Of a stretch of 17,726 nt of DNA, positions 17,384-17,726 are shown piece by piece. Both the position numbers and the translations under genes were made by a program. The notes beneath the pieces are model-generated. The model saw only the letters and a program-made list of their open reading frames with translations, was not told where the DNA came from and did not search any database. Source of the DNA: Falciphora oryzae. Lineage: Eukaryota; Ascomycota; Sordariomycetes; Magnaporthales; Magnaporthaceae. The stretch lies in NCBI GenBank assembly GCA_000733355.1, contig JNVV01000043.1, positions 350,556-368,281 on the forward strand, in the 5' to 3' direction. Numbering within the stretch: the stretch's first letter is position 1; each line of letters starts with the position of its first letter.

Positions 17384-17726
17384 TCGGAGCTGGCTATTTT
17401 CCCTCCTCTTCGAGGCATCTTTTTAGGACTGTTACGGCCGCAGCTGGAAGGCCAGGAAGGCCAGGAAGGCCAGGAAGGCGGGGCGTTACCAAAGGGTGGG
17501 CCACCCGCCAGGCCCTGAATGAGACGAGAACATGAAATGTGCTTTTGGCGCTTCCGCTCCCTACCTGTCTACAACCTTCCTCGAATTCACCAATTCTTGG
17601 CATTGCGCTGTTAGTGCACCCTGCCAAGTTGCATACAATTCCTTAACACACGCCAATTAGCGACCCAACACCAACAATCACGCCCGCCAACGGCGCTGGC
17701 GACGGCAACATGCCGCTGCCATCAGC
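17384..17726. other. No gene seen
   Basis: It holds the 9-bp minisatellite at 17446-17479. The rest shows nothing I recognise. Confidence 0.35.
17446..17479. repeat. 9-bp minisatellite (GGAAGGCCA), about 3.8 units
   Basis: Exact tandem units. The period of nine keeps frame in any reading, but no gene is established here. Confidence 0.8.

Overview
This window reads as nuclear DNA of a filamentous ascomycete (Pezizomycotina). It is dense in transposon remnants. Most broken reading frames carry TAA/TAG stops where a Gln (CAA/CAG) or Trp (TGG) codon is expected, the CpA-to-TpA pattern of repeat-induced point mutation (RIP). The recognisable families (Tad1-like LINE, PIF/Harbinger, RecQ-like helicase, DUF6589, ACR3, fungal bZIP) fit such a genome. 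No rRNA, convincing tRNA or CRISPR was seen, and no gene in the window is certainly functional.

Layout. 1-3012: tandem head-to-tail, 5'-truncated copies of one LINE family on the minus strand, each joined to the next at a (TC)n/(GA)n tail; one copy keeps the end of RT, RNase H and the C-terminal zinc knuckle. 3013-3836: no recognised gene, short direct repeats. 3837-4454: remnant of an ACR3 arsenite efflux gene. 5090-6613 (minus): a fungal-type bZIP frame followed, one base out of frame, by a repeat-containing frame of at least seven degenerate units whose spacings are all multiples of three. 6808-7102: a 295-bp solo LTR (family B) with target duplication GATGC. 7629-8843: PIF/Harbinger transposase pseudogene.

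9067-16661 is the main finding. A candidate TIR element (16-bp termini matching at 14 positions, flanked by TTAG on both sides) encloses exactly two convergent, RIP-degraded genes: a RecQ-like DEAD helicase (plus strand, about 9530-11890) and a DUF6589 protein (minus strand, about 16420-11923). The DUF6589 gene was later split by two insertions. One is solo LTR-A at 12616-13250 (target duplication CCTTG), which holds a 134-bp TG...CA element (duplication TGTAT). The other is solo LTR-B at 14069-14867 (duplication GTAGG), which holds a second LTR-A at 14145-14643. Removing each insertion with one copy of its duplication takes out 640 and 804 bases and restores one frame of roughly 1,018 codons with about 21 stops and no indel. 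The original element would be about 6.15 kb. I infer that DUF6589 is its transposase candidate and the helicase its partner.

16666-17726: flank with one weak ORF and a 9-bp minisatellite.
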